Part shown: positions 21,703 to 33,410 of the stretch, piece after piece | Layout of the letters: the number at the start of each line of letters is the position of its first letter | Numbering within the stretch: position 1 is the stretch's first letter | Assembly (NCBI RefSeq): GCF_039555335.1 | Contig: NC_092640.1 | Span: forward strand, 30,138,204-30,202,203 | Direction: 5' to 3' | Origin: Amphiura filiformis | Taxonomy: Eukaryota > Echinodermata > Ophiuroidea > Amphilepidida > Amphiuridae | DNA: 64,000 nucleotides | Notes under the pieces: model-generated | Databases searched by the model: none | Seen by the model: the letters and a program-made list of their open reading frames with translations, nothing else | Told to the model about the DNA's origin: nothing | Made by a program: the position numbers and the translations under genes

Positions 21703-21961
21703 GGGAGCGATCGTTATTTATGGCAGGGGGGAATGGGTAAATTTAGGGGGAACACGAATTTTTTTTTGTGGTCTTGAGGGGGGAACCTGATATTTTTAGT
21801 TGAACCAGGAGAGGGGATTGTTAAATTTTAAATGGAGAAAATTGGGAAAACAAGGGGGAACGCGAAAATTTTGAGCGGACGCGAGGGGGGAACGCGAAAT
21901 TTTTTGTCGATATTTTGCCAAAACACCCATTCCCTCCCTGCCGTAAATAACGATCGGTCCC
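21703..21961. mobile_element. TTA-flanked MITE with GGGAGCGATCG ends
   Basis: GGGAGCGATCGTTATTTATG at the left and the inverted TAAATAACGATCGGTCCC at the right are flanked by TAA, the complement of TTA, at 21700-21702 and 21962-21964. A second copy lies at 60786-61050. The interior is G-rich runs with GGGGGGAAC. Confidence 0.8.
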
Positions 21962-22362
21962 TAAAGGACTAGCATTGATATGTTTCATCTTCAAACATAA
22001 TACAGGAGTAACTTTAATTTTGACCACTTAAAACATGCCAAATTAAACTTTGACCTTTGTGCCTCATATAACTCAGAATAAAATATAGTTTTAAATTATT
22101 AAAACACAAACGCAAGTGCTTTATTTTCGTGACTGACTGATGAATAAACCCTATACTTTGTATTCATTTTACATCCTATACACATGCAAAAGAGCTCATA
22201 GGCGTAGATCCCGGGGGAGGAGGGATAAATCCCCCAATATTTTGCCACGGGATGGTCCGCCATACAATCATACCCCCCCCCCCCCTCCATGTTGACGCCT
22301 GCATGTTGGTTTCTGGCCAAATTAACCTCATATTTGACCATTTTAGCCCCAAAAGTGCCAAT

Positions 22363-22630
22363 TTGACTGTCTTCAGTAGATAGCATTGAGTCAATTTTTG
22401 TTTGCTGTCTTAAGAAGATATAAATGAGTCCAAACATGTATTAACTGTCATCAGTATAGTATGGAGTCAATAGAATATTGTTTGCTGTCATAAGATACTG
22501 AGTAAGCGAGTCACGATATGTGTTGACTGTCTTCAGTAGATAGCATTGAGTCCATAATAATTATTACTTGTTAGGTGTGTTAAGAAGATTTAGAAAGCGA
22601 GTCACAAACTTCGTTGATTGTCAATTTTGT
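22363..22630. repeat. Tandem repeat, about three units of 90-95 bases
   Basis: GACTGTCTTCAGTAGATAGC, then CATTGAGTC and TTTGCTGTCTTAAGAAGAT, recur with modest divergence at about 22363, 22445 and 22530. No coding frame continues across the units. Confidence 0.7.
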
Positions 22631-22727
22631 CATAAAAATACTAGGTTATTTTGGAAATTTCATGTATCGTCAAGGTCAAAATATTTATATGATGATCGGA
22701 AGTTCCTCCCAGCTATATACATACACT

Positions 22728-23098
22728 TTAAGGGTAGGCGCGGTATTGTTGGTCGAAGTAGCAAAAAAAAAATAAATCGATTTTCATTATCTAAATCAAT
22801 AATTGAAAAACAACACTTTTATGTTTTGCAAAGTTTATTCTACATATCATATACTTTGAAAACTTGCTTGATTTATTGTTGTTAATGAGTTATGTTTATG
22901 TTTTACAAAAGTGTTGTTGTTTCTGCCCTCTTTGCAACATAACTCAAAAACCACAGGACCTACAAAAGTATAATTGTGTGATACTTGAATTCTACACGCT
23001 CGCTATGAAATGATCAATGCAAATTTTGCCAAAGCTCACTACCATTCGCAAGATGCTGTGAACTACCAATTCGCAACAGTTTAAAATAATTGCTAACC
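22728..23098. repeat. Dispersed repeat, uninterrupted copy
   Basis: This copy is collinear with 1556-2790 but lacks the 850-bp insertion, so it serves as the empty-site version. It ends directly against the TTAA of the next MITE. Confidence 0.7.
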
Positions 23099-23760
23099 TT
23101 AAGGGAACTGGAATGAGCGTTTTGAGCGTTTCGACAGCATTTTTTGAGGGACATGAGAGCACATCAGACGTATCGAATTGCATTCTGAATACGAAGAATG
23201 TCTTTCTGATATCAAATAGTTTTCATTTTATGAAATTCACGATATAATACAAAATTATTAAAATTTGACATTTTTCACATTTTGAAGATATACGGTAACA
23301 GTCCTCGAAGTAAATTTTATAAATTTAATGATATAGTCTTAAATTGTATGTAGCTGGGAGGAAAAGCCGACGATCAATTGAAAATTTTGACCTTTGATCA
23401 TTTGTTGATATTGAAGATATGGATTTTTTCCCCAAAAGACCTAATTTTTTTGGTGTTTTGGGGAGAAAATCCATATCTTCAATACGAAAGGTCAAAATTT
23501 TCAATTGATCGTCGGCTTTTCATCCCACCTACATACACTTTAGGTATAAATCATCAGATTTATAAAGTTTACTTCGAGTACTGTTAAATATCAAAAATAT
23601 CAATTTTTAATGATTTGCCATTACATTGCGAATTTCAAAAAATCAAAATTATTTGATATCAGAAGGCCATTCTTCGTATTCAGAATGCAATTCGATATGT
23701 CTGATGTGCTCTAATGACCCACAATAAATACTGTCCAAACGTTCATACCCCTTCCCTTAA
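23099..23760. mobile_element. TTAA-flanked palindromic MITE (copy 2)
   Basis: Same family as 16006-16672, with TTAA at both ends and the same AGCCGACGATCAATTGAAA arms and ATGGATTTTTTCCC centre. Confidence 0.9.
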
Positions 23761-24221
23761 GGTCATGTCGATATCATTAGATTTATAAAGTTAAAGGGAT
23801 GGCGGTTTTTTCCAATGTAAAATTAGCATTGTTACTTCAAGTGTTAGTAGTTTTCGGTCTTTCCCACCAGTGCGTGACGAAAGGAGGAGGCCCTTTTTTA
23901 ATGAGAGATTAAGGGATAATTACAGTAGATAGCATTGAATAGCATTAAACATTTGACATAATCAATGCAGACTAACATTTCGCCGCAGCAAAGAACAACT
24001 TGACAGGTCTATAATATTCTTGTTCTTGTGACCTTTCCAATCCACACATGCACTTATTGACTGAACTCACACAATACCATGCTTGCATATTAACAATACA
24101 GAATTATTGAACTGAACAAAATACAAATACGATGATCAATACACTGAATATAGCCTCTTCCCATGATACACCTCGGTTTAATGCACAGCCGTTGGAAAAA
24201 ATGTGTGCGTTCCAACAATAC

Positions 24222-24490
24222 AATCTCAGCAAACACAACGGTTTACAGAATGTCGGGCTACATGATGGGTATAAAACGTTTTAAGAACATTCAGAAAACA
24301 TTTTTTGAAAACTTTTTGAAAAAATATTTCGTGCAAAAATGTTTGCAACATTGTTTTAAAATGTTGTAATGTTTTTCATACTAACGTTTATAAAAATGTT
24401 TTCACAACCTTTAGATAACCCGACATTTAAATGTAATCGAAACGTTAAACGTTTTGACCAGAACTTAAACTTGTTTATAACACGTTGTAC
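24222..24490. repeat. Second copy of the AACGTT-rich dispersed repeat
   Basis: It opens with CTCAGCAAACACAACGG, ends near AACCCGACATTTAAATG, and is related to 19200-19510. A 68-codon frame across it is an artefact of the repeat. Confidence 0.55.
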
Positions 24491-24798
24491 GTTTAAATAA
24501 TGTATTTTTGAAGTATTGTTCATGAATTCCACAAGTTGGAAGAGCCGGCCATCTCATCATCCATTGTTTAACCGTATTGTTTTCATACCTTACGTGAATT
24601 ATGATACAGATGTCTTATGTAGTCTTGTTCCTATACCAGGCCTACCTGACCCGCCCGGCATCATATAGGCCTAGTGGTCAATCTGAAATTGAGTTATACC
24701 AAAGTATGGACTATGGTAATCAATAATAATTTAACTTTGATGAAACCTTACTTGATAAACTGTACCACTGAATCATCACAATATGACAGCAAGTTTGG

Positions 24799-24931
24799 GT
24801 CGATCCTTCGTGTAATTCGTGTAAGCTAATCCTAACCCTAATCCTAACCCTAATCCTAACCCTAATCCTAAACTAACCCTAGCCTTAACCCTAACCCTAA
24901 TTTCGTGTAAAATTACATGAAGGAATAACCC
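24799..24931. mobile_element. Small insertion with a telomere-like CCCTAA core
   Basis: Direct repeats AAGTTTGG (24791-24798 and 24932-24939) flank 133 bases. The ends are imperfect inverted repeats (CCTTCGTGTAATT and AATTACATGAAGG). The core, 24826-24900, is degenerate CCCTAA/TCCTAA repeats, that is, TTAGGG telomere type. The paralogous upstream region near 33270 has no such repeats. It lies about 430 bases before the first exon of sulfotransferase copy 1. Confidence 0.7.
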
Positions 24932-25334
24932 AAGTTTGGTACTTTTTGAGCATCAAAGATCAAAATAATCATTTTGACACAATTGTTTTGTGGGACGGTT
25001 CACAAGTGTCTTACCATGAATACCAAGAATGTCGCTGTGCATCGTGGGATTGGGTTTTTTGGCTGTCCGTGTAAGTTGTGACTACACCATTAATTTTTAT
25101 CTATCGTGTAGTTCTATACTGCAGTAAGCCATAGTTATGATGTTTCTATCTATAAAACCTAGTTTCCTACGAGTGACATCTGGTTGGTCTGCAGATGATC
25201 ATGGCATTAAACCATCTTCATAATAGCTCGATGATAGCACATTCTATTTATCCGACGGTGACAAGCTGCTTGCGTCCGCACTAATGTCCCCTGTCTTCTG
25301 CAACGTAACACGAACTATCAGTACTGGTGCAGCT

Positions 25335-28300
25335 ATGGATGCACGTGGCTTCAGCATACCAAATAAATGTCGCTCCTTGAAGTATATGTTTTTTGCTTGC
25401 CTTATATTAAGTGCTTTGGTAACTTATATTTACATTAACAATGTCTTCCACTCGCACACTAGAGATTTCTTGAACTCGATATCGGTAAGTTTAAATTCAC
25501 TAAAATATTAAAATAATAAATATGCTACTCTTTGCACAACAGGTGAATTGCATAATGCAGTGCAAAAAAATGAAAAATAGAGTGTAGTGTTTTCAATGGC
25601 ATCTAATAGCCTCTAAGTAACCTTTGATCCCATATCCGTTTATTAACTAGACTCGGCTCCAAATGACGGCGTAATATCATGGTTCATGATGGCACATGCA
25701 CCATGAGAAAAGCGAAAGTCGGATTTAACCTACACAGATTTCCAATATCCCAGCAAGTTGCCACCCCGGGAATTGAACCCGGAACCTCATGCACCGATTA
25801 TGTAGACCTATACCATTTATAGGCCCACGATCTCAAGGATGAGGATGGGTGGTGGTGATCTAGGATGAGAATGATCAATCACGTCATCGTCGTCGTACGA
25901 CGACGATGACGATGATGATGACTTCATCTATAGGCTTTGGACCAAAGATTTCATCTTGTTCTGCAACATCCCCTGTATATTTTGATGCAAAGCTCTCGCT
26001 CTTTGTTTTAATTGTTTGGCTTGAACTAGAAAGAGTGCACGTATACCTAAAGAGTTATTTCAATTAATTCATGCAATAATCATGGCACCATTTTCATCAT
26101 CTCTTTTCAGCCTGTGGCATCATTATTACGTGCCGGTCGGAAAGATGTTTCAAGCATTGGCAACCTTACTGCGTCACAAACGGTAGGTATAAGCACCGAG
26201 TAAGAATGGTAGATTCAAATGTCAGATAATATGATCAGCCAGTGTTCAAAATAAGCTTATAGGTGGTTACAGGTGGTCGCTAAAAATCTGCCGGGGCACC
26301 CCTCTCAAGTCCCCCCCCAGAATCAATGGCCAAAAGAGTCGCATATGCCCGCATATGCGCAATCAACATGATCAACTGAAAAATGTACATGAGTCCCCTT
26401 TTTCAAAAGCTTGGATCTGCTCCCGATGGTGCAAAAATTGTTGTCAAACTTATGTCGTTATTTGTTGTGACCACCACTAGTGGCTAGGTTTATTTTTTTA
26501 ATCTGTCTTTACATGTTAGGGACCGTTCACAAACACTTGTAGGGGGGGGGGCTGATGCAAACAAATTTCATGAGGAAAATTTTGCGGGCCCCCCCTTTAC
26601 AGACCTCAAAAATTTCAGGGCCCCCCTGACTTTGTGGTCATTTTTTCAGCCCCCCCCTTAGGAGGGTCAAAAAATTTCAGGGCCCCCTTTTTGCATCAGG
26701 CCCCCTTACAAGTGTTTGTGAACGGTCCCTTATTAGTTATTATCACATGTTTTTATCAAACATGTCCATAGTCCGACGCGAGAGATGCAGCGTCGGAAAA
26801 TTGTCCGTCATTCGCAGCTGTATTGCCGCATTGTCGTTCGCAGCACCGCGGCAAAAAACAAAAACAAAAAAAAACACGCACTGTCGTCTGTCATAACGGA
26901 ATAACGGCCGAAGAAACGTCGGAAGTTTAATAATATATTGGCCATAAACGGCTGGGGACGTTTTGACATAATAGGTCCTGCAACTATAGACGAATCCAAT
27001 TTCACGCATTCCTGCTCCTCAATGGCAGCCATTAGCCGCGACGGGTACCCAACTATCCCACCTAAAATGTGGGATGATGCGGCCTTGAAGGGTATTATAA
27101 ACTGCATTCTATCACCCGTGTAACACGTAGACAAAAGAATGATGACAGTTTACAACGCAAAAGAATCTAGCATCGAAAGCGGGTTTAATCCACCCAATTG
27201 GGTACTCACAACACCTGTTTGGTGCATGCGGGGACCCGATAATGGCCGACCAAATCCTGACCATGACTTGGCTCGTTGGATTTGTCTGTAGCTCCAAGTA
27301 TTATAGCCTTACGGTTACGTCGTAAAATGCTTTCATTCGTCAAAACATATTAACAATTTAATTTTAAAACCATGTTGTATACATGCTTTGTATTTCAGAC
27401 CTCTGAACATGTTTTGCAATATATGCCAAGAAAGACAATAACTGAGCGTCCGCTAACGACGGTATGTATTTCTGGATGTATTTATCTTGTTACGAGTCGT
27501 ACTGACTCAAGGCCAAAATCACCTTTTACCCGAACTCACACGAATGCACAACACAATTACACTATTTGATACAAAATCTAAGTCTTTAATTGAAAACAAA
27601 GTATGATTGGTACATATAACAACAATTGCATATACAATAAAATCACACAATCACAGTTTTATTCTATGAGTACTTAACCATGTTAACCAGCGGTTTTCTT
27701 GTTGGTGATCCTAGAGTTCTTGCAATGTCCGTCGTTCGCAGCTGAATTGCCGCATTGTCGTTCGCAGTGCCGTGGCAATAAACAAACAAACAAAAAAACA
27801 CGCACTGTCGTCTGTCATAACGGAATAACGGCCGAAAAAACGTCGGACTTTTAATAATATATTGGCCATAAACGGCTGGGGACGTTTTGACATAATAGGT
27901 CTTGCAACTATAGACGAATCCAATTTCACGCATTCCTGCTCCTCAATGGCAGCCATTAGCCGCGACGGGTACCCAACTATCCCACCTAAAATGTGGGATG
28001 ATGCGGCCTTGAAGGGTATTATAAACTGCATTCTATCACCCGTGTAACACGTAGACAAAAGAATGATGACAGTTTACAACGCAAAAGAATATAGCATCGA
28101 ATTTTAAGCGGGTTTAATCCACCCAATTGGGAACTCACAACACCTGTTTGGTGCATGCGGGGACCCGATAATGGCCGACCAAATCCTGACCATGACTTGG
28201 CTCGTTGGATTTGTCTGTATCTCCAAGTATTATAGCCTTACGGTTACGTCGTAAAATGCTTTCATTCGTCAAAACATATTAACAATTTAATTTTAAAACC

Positions 28301-31300
28301 TTGTTGTATGCTTTGTATTTCAGACCTCTGAACATGTTTTGCAATATATGCCAAGAAAGAAAATAACTGAGCGTCCGCTAACGACGGTATGTATTTCTGG
28401 ATGTATTTATCGTGTTACGAGTCGTACTGACTCAAGGCCAAAATCACCTTTTACCCGAACTCACACAAATGCACAACACAAATACACTGGTTGATTAAGC
28501 TAACAAAATCTAAGTCTTTAATTGAAAACAAAGTATGCTTGGTACATATAACAACAATATTGCATATACAATAAAATCACACAATCACAGTTTTATTCTA
28601 TCAGTACTTAACCAGCGGTTTTCTTGTTGGTGATCCTAGAGTTCTTGCAATGTTCTGGACGACTGATGTAATATATCCTTATTCACTTGTCCTGCGAAAA
28701 TCAGCGAAGTCCAGTGTACACTTGCGTTTATAAATATCCTTGCGTATGAAATCCTCACACGAAAATGATGCTGCTTTCTCCAATCACTTTCCTTCTTGCG
28801 CTGCTTTCTCCACAAATATATCTCCTTGCGCTGCTCTCTCCAAATATTAAATCTCCTTGCGCTGCTTTCTCCAAAAATGTTCTTTCACCAATCACTTTTT
28901 CTCCAGGGAACAGGCTTCTTTAGCACAGCTCCGCTGTATTTGACAGATGTGTGGTTTTCATAAACCCAGCAATTCGACAGAAGAACTTTAATCCTTTGAT
29001 GAGGAAGAACACATTTGTGTGCTCGCTATCTCCTTCGTTGATGTATTAAAATTAGCTCAATTATTGGCTATATAAACATGATAAACTGGTTAAAATGCAC
29101 TTCTTTTTTCATGTTTTTGAAGCACGAAGACCATCACACACATGTGGAGTTTCACACTCAGTAATACTCCTTGAGTATCCTGATTTTAACTGGTTAACAT
29201 ATTTTAAAATACTCTCATTTTGAGAGCTATAGCTACATCCATTCACATTACAATCACATCGATACAGGTCTGCCTAGAATTATTATAAACAGCTATAAAC
29301 ATTGTGTTTTATCCCCCATCTGGGATTTTCCCAATGTTCTACTAATAGACATTAACCTTTCACATTACATCACTTCCTGGGGCTTTCCCCAACATTATAT
29401 CATTCTTTCTTTAGTCTCAGAGATTTCCCCTTGACATTAACAGTCTTGATTAATGATGTTGTTATTGCATCATATGGGTTTTCCAGAAAAGTCTTAATAA
29501 ACAAACTATTGCATGATTAGAAAGGTAACTTCCCCTATTTCATGATGATGCACAATAATACAGGGTACATCACAATCTTTATATATCATAAACCAAGTCT
29601 AAACGACGAATGGAACAGTGCATACAAATTTTCATCCATAGGCTCATCACTATGACTCATCCCGGGTAGGCCCTACTGATCCTACTAAGGCCCCATGTCA
29701 CAGACGAAATTGCCCAAAATGGTCAAAATAGACCAAAGTTACACAAAGTTGCATTAAGCATGTTAAGTTGCCTAAACATTTTGCAAAGTTGCTCAAAGTT
29801 GCCTAAACATTTTGCAAAGTTGCGCAAAGTTGCCTAAACATTTTGCAAAGATGCGCACAGTTGCCCAAAACTTTTCATAAAGTTGCATAAAATTGCACAA
29901 AGTTACTCGAGGTTAATGCAAAGTTGCACAAAATTGCAAAAAAAAATTAGCAAAGTCGATTGACAACTTTACACAATTTAGGACAACTTTGCGACATTTT
30001 TGTCAATTTTGGACAACTTTGGGCAATTCCCCTGTTCTAAATCACCAAAGAGAGCGAAAGCGCGAGGGCATTTTGTGATTTTAACATTCTCCAGTTATCT
30101 GTTTCGATAGGTATCCACGAAAAAACTTGTTTGCTAACCTTTAAAGTGGTACATAAACCATTCAAATAATTGGCATCATTCCTGCCGTTGGTGCATGGGT
30201 GAACATCGATATGGCACGTCCTTAACTTCTTGTCCGCTCTTTATATATTTTATAATCATGTCAAACCTTTTTCTCCCTCACTTTCGTTGTTTTATAATAA
30301 GTGATCGATATTCACCCCCAGGCCCGTACGCAGGTTTTTTTTGGGGGGGGATGCTGATTTTGAAAAGGTGGACTTTTTTCCAAGGGGGAGGGGCGATTGT
30401 GTGAAAAGTGGACTTTCTTTCCCAAATTTGGACCTTTTTTGACCAAAAAACCTTATTTTTTTGATCGCTACGTTCGCAAATTCTGAAATTTTGGGACTTT
30501 TTTGTACACTTTTGCAAATTTGGGGAGGTGCGGTCGCACCCCCGCACCCCCCCTGCGTACGGGCCTGTTCACCCCATCAATGGCAGGAAAGTACCAATTA
30601 TAGGAATGGTCCATGGCATTTATTCCGTTTGGAAGCCCTGTTGCATATCATGATGATGGAATTTCAATTAATGTTAGATAACATAGGGCTGTGCAATTGT
30701 TATGTGTAATGAATTTTCAAAATGATCTGGCAAATTGCAAAAATTGCTTGTCGCACTTTTTTGGCCGTGCCAAAAATTATTAAGCCCCTAAATTTATACA
30801 CATTTGAACAGATCGCTCTAAGATATAAAGGTTCTTAAAAGGTTCTAAAGTTGTCGTCTCAGGAGAACCCTTGGAGGTTCTAAAAAGAACCAAATCTCAG
30901 TGGTTCCCAAACCGTCGAAATGGCTCCCAAAATGTGATACAGAAACGTTTTCGGTTCTTTTAGAGAACCTTTAAGGATTCTCCAAAATTAAAGAACCTTT
31001 TTTAGAGGTTCAAGAGGAAGGGTTTTCCTGAGAGGATAAAAAAGTTCTATTTAGAACCTTTATTTCTTAAAGTGAACGTTTTGCTATCATAATGCATCCC
31101 CCTTGCAAAAAAGCCTTTCCCCTATAAAATACGGTGGAGGGGGTACACATATTTTATTGCACCACCCCTTACGTATTGTAGTCCCAGACTTAACCACAAT
31201 TACGTTTCTTTGCAGGAACTTTGTGACGAAGAATGCCAGTGGGAGGAACGTCAAATTCGCTACAAAGCCAATGTAAACTACGCATGTGATCTGCACAACG

Positions 31301-32118
31301 AAGCTCGCCAAATTACTAACTGGGCAGAATGGGTCAAAGTCAACGAATTAGTACTACAATCTTTCTACTTTTCTGATAAACATAAAACCATCTATTGTGA
31401 GGTACCAAAATCGGCCTGCACTGGGATGAAAAAAGTATTTTACGTCATGAACGGCGGAAAAGACAAGAAAGTATTAACAAAAATGAATATACACCCGCAT
31501 AGCTTTCGATCAAACTGGCGTTTAAGCAACGAAAAATCGGTGAAAAAAGTTATTGAACGTTTGAAAACTTACAAATCTATTTTGATCGTTAGAGAACCCT
31601 TCGCAAGAGCTGTATCTGGTTATCAAGATAAGTTTGATTTAAGGCCGAATGGTTTCTGGAAAAATTGGGCGAAAACGATGTTAAAGTCTGAAGGAAAAGA
31701 TCCCAGCTTAGTTGGCACCAGAAAAGACATCACAGGCCATAAAGCACTGGTAACTTTTGAGGAGTTTATTACTTTTACTACGAATACATCAGTTGTTAAT
31801 AAGTACAGAGGAGATCAACACTGGATACCTATCGCCGAAATATGTTTTCCCTGTCAATTCAACTATGATTTTATCATAAAAATAGAAAACATTAAAGATG
31901 ATGTTGAATATACGTTAAAACAGATTGGTGAAGAAAAACTTTTACAATATATGTTTGAAAAAGGAGGTCATGAGACAAAGAGCTCGAATTTATCGAGTAA
32001 AGAGGCATATTTGTCTCAATTGACGCCTGATTTGGTATCAGCATTTAAAGACAGATTTTCAAAAGATTATCATGCATTTAATTATAGCATGGACATTTTG
32101 AATCTACCTCAAAGGTGA
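25335..32118 (+). CDS. Carbohydrate sulfotransferase, type II Golgi membrane enzyme (copy 1)
   Basis: Exons, all phase 0: 25335-25484, 26111-26182, 27399-27461, its duplicate 28324-28386, and 31216-32118 including TGA. The protein has 395 residues with one copy of the 21-codon exon and 416 with both. Residues 14-38 (SLKYMFFACLILSALVTYIY) form a signal anchor and the short exons make a stem. The last exon carries the sulfotransferase domain: PKSACTGMKK is the 5'-phosphosulfate loop and REPFARAVSGYQDKF the 3'-phosphate motif that bind the donor PAPS. This matches the HNK-1/chondroitin/dermatan sulfotransferase group, which transfers sulfate to glycans in the Golgi lumen; the acceptor cannot be told. 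I chose ATG 25335 because MD(A/E)RGFS is shared with copy 2, while the in-frame ATG at 25284 is not. Confidence 0.85.
25760..25830 (-). other. tRNA-like (SINE-type) fragment
   Basis: On the minus strand the sequence holds a T-arm, CCGGGTTCAATTCCCGG, that fits the pol III B-box, about 40 bases after TGGTATAGGTC, a weak A-box candidate. Pairing of the acceptor stem is not convincing. It lies in intron 1 of sulfotransferase copy 1. Confidence 0.4.
25882..25911. repeat. Perfect 30-base palindrome of CGT/ACG units
   Basis: CGTCATCGTCGTCGT is followed directly by its reverse complement with no loop. GATGATGATGACTTCATC follows. It can form a cruciform or reflects trinucleotide slippage in both orientations. 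Confidence 0.9.
26519..26729. mobile_element. TTA-flanked MITE with GGGACCGTTCACAAA ends
   Basis: GGGACCGTTCACAAACACTT at the left and AAGTGTTTGTGAACGGTCCC at the right form a near-perfect inverted repeat. TTA is at 26516-26518 and 26730-26732. The interior is homopolymer-rich (GGGG/CCCC). It lies in the intron between the second and third exons of sulfotransferase copy 1. Confidence 0.85.
27399..27461 (+). CDS. Stem exon, first copy
   Basis: It is flanked by TATTTCAG and GTATGT, is 63 bases long and in phase 0 at both ends. It encodes TSEHVLQYMPRKTITERPLTT. Confidence 0.75.
28324..28386 (+). CDS. Stem exon, duplicated copy
   Basis: Same splice sites and phase as the exon at 27399, with one coding difference (PRKKIT in place of PRKTIT). 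Because it is symmetric in phase, skipping, single use or double use all keep the reading frame. Which is used cannot be read from DNA. Confidence 0.7.
28765..28910. repeat. Minisatellite, GCGCTGCTTTCTCC units
   Basis: Four to five units of about 32-36 bases share CTTGCGCTGCTTTCTCCA. Confidence 0.85.
29748..29960. repeat. Minisatellite, about 30-base units with AAGTTGC
   Basis: AAGTTGCCTAAACATTTTGC is repeated three times with a 30-base period, and degenerate AAGTTGC/CAAAGTTGC units continue on both sides. There are no spacer-like unique segments, so it is not CRISPR-like. Confidence 0.85.
30319..30567. mobile_element. hAT-like MITE with CAGGCCCGTACGCAGG ends
   Basis: The 16-base perfect inverted ends CAGGCCCGTACGCAGG are flanked by an 8-base direct repeat TTCACCCC (30311-30318 and 30568-30575). 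An 8-bp target and CAG terminus are hAT hallmarks. There is no transposase. Confidence 0.9.
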
Positions 32119-32259
32119 CATCAATTGGTAAATGAAAAAGGCCTTAAAGGGATATAGATTTGAGAGGTGGATGGTCGTCTGAATTTGTCAGAATATCATT
32201 ACATGTATTTTAATTTCAAGAAGTTAGTACATCTATAATTTAACATATTACTTAACGTC

Positions 32260-32619
32260 TTAAGGTGGTACTACACCCCTTGATAAATTTGTGACTATTA
32301 TCAAAAAATGATAACACACTGGTAACAAAAGTTATGTATATTACAGGGGCAAGGAATCCAGTTACTACACTGGAATTTCAGTGACTCAAGACAAGTGGTA
32401 CATTATTTATGATAAGAAAAAGGGTACCGCTAGAATGTACCTCATTTCTTAACATATATAATGAAACACTTGTATTGAATCACTGAAATTTTAGTGAAGT
32501 AATTTATTGGATTCCTTGTCCCTATAATATACACAACTTTTGTTACCAGTGTGTAGTTATTGTTTGAGAAAAATGCAAAATTAGTCACAAAATTTATCAG
32601 GGGGTGTAGTACCACTTAA
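32260..32619. mobile_element. TTAA-flanked MITE with GGTGGTACTACACC ends
   Basis: TTAAGGTGGTACTACACCCC at the left and its inverse at the right, with inner arms containing CCCTGTAATATACATAAC-type sequence. A sibling lies at 63094-63452. Paralogous 3' DNA near 48657 has a single TTAATATACGAT at this point, which is the empty site. Confidence 0.9.
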
Positions 32620-33410
32620 TATACGATTTCGGTCATATTTTAATTTGGTTATTGTTGGTCAAATATTCTTAAACACTTGAGAATATTCCTGCAATCTTAT
32701 TGGTTCTTACCCGTGTGATATGACACGATATCACACGGGTCAGTGCGTAAACACATGAGAGTATTTAGATTCTAAACATTCAACATGTTTACTTTCATAT
32801 TGTTCGGAAAGTACATGCACATGTGTTTACTTTGTAAACATTTGGTGTGTTTACTTTCTAAACAGAAACCCTAAACACTTTGATTTACAGTATAAATAAC
32901 ACGTTTGAATAACGTTTTAAAAATATAAGTTATTGTGTTTATGGTCTCCGTGTCATGATTCGCTGATACTTGTTCTAAACAGACTTGATGTTACTTTTGT
33001 AACTTCATAAAAAATCACAAGTTGGAAGGGCCAGGTCACCATAATGGCTTCATTCGAGCCTTGGCCATATCGTCCATTGTTTAAAACCGTATTGTGTTTT
33101 ACAGCATGTGAGTTACTAATTTGAATCTTGTTCTTGTTCCTATGACTTCTGAGTATGAGTTTCGTTACAAGTCAATCTGTAATAAAAGGAGGACTATTAA
33201 TGATTCGGAATTGACCGTCGAAGCCTTCTTGATACTAGACTTTACCAAATCTTCAAAAAATATACGACACTGAGAAAGTTGGTTTGACAGGCATCACATG
33301 CACTGATCAAAATCATTTTGACTCAATCGTTTTGTGAGACGGTTCACGGGACCAAGAATGTCGCTGTGCATTATGGGATTGTTTTTTTGGCTGCCTGCGT
33401 AAAGCTGTGA

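Larger units (their letters stand above)
26802..28652. repeat. Tandem duplication of a 924-base unit containing an exon
   Basis: Unit 1 (26802-27725) and unit 2 (27726-28652) are nearly identical from TGTCCGTC to GAGTTCTTGCAATG. Each contains the 63-base stem exon with its splice sites. Antisense frames of about 110 codons in each unit are duplicated with it but show no recognisable domain, and I did not call them. Confidence 0.9.
28660..31080. other. Repeat-bearing intron of sulfotransferase copy 1
   Basis: Apart from the minisatellites at 28765 and 29748 and the hAT-like MITE at 30319, I see no exon or RNA. 30830-31060 holds repeated AGAACC/GGTTCT words (AAAGGTTCT, AGAACCTTT) that form an imperfect inverted repeat. 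Confidence 0.5.

Noticed and set aside
26743-28058. Duplicated antisense frames of about 110 codons in the 924-base units
   Set aside because: They are identical because the DNA is duplicated. No domain, signal peptide or splice pattern supports them.
29748-29960. CRISPR-like array
   Set aside because: The units are contiguous and degenerate without unique spacers, and the context is eukaryotic.
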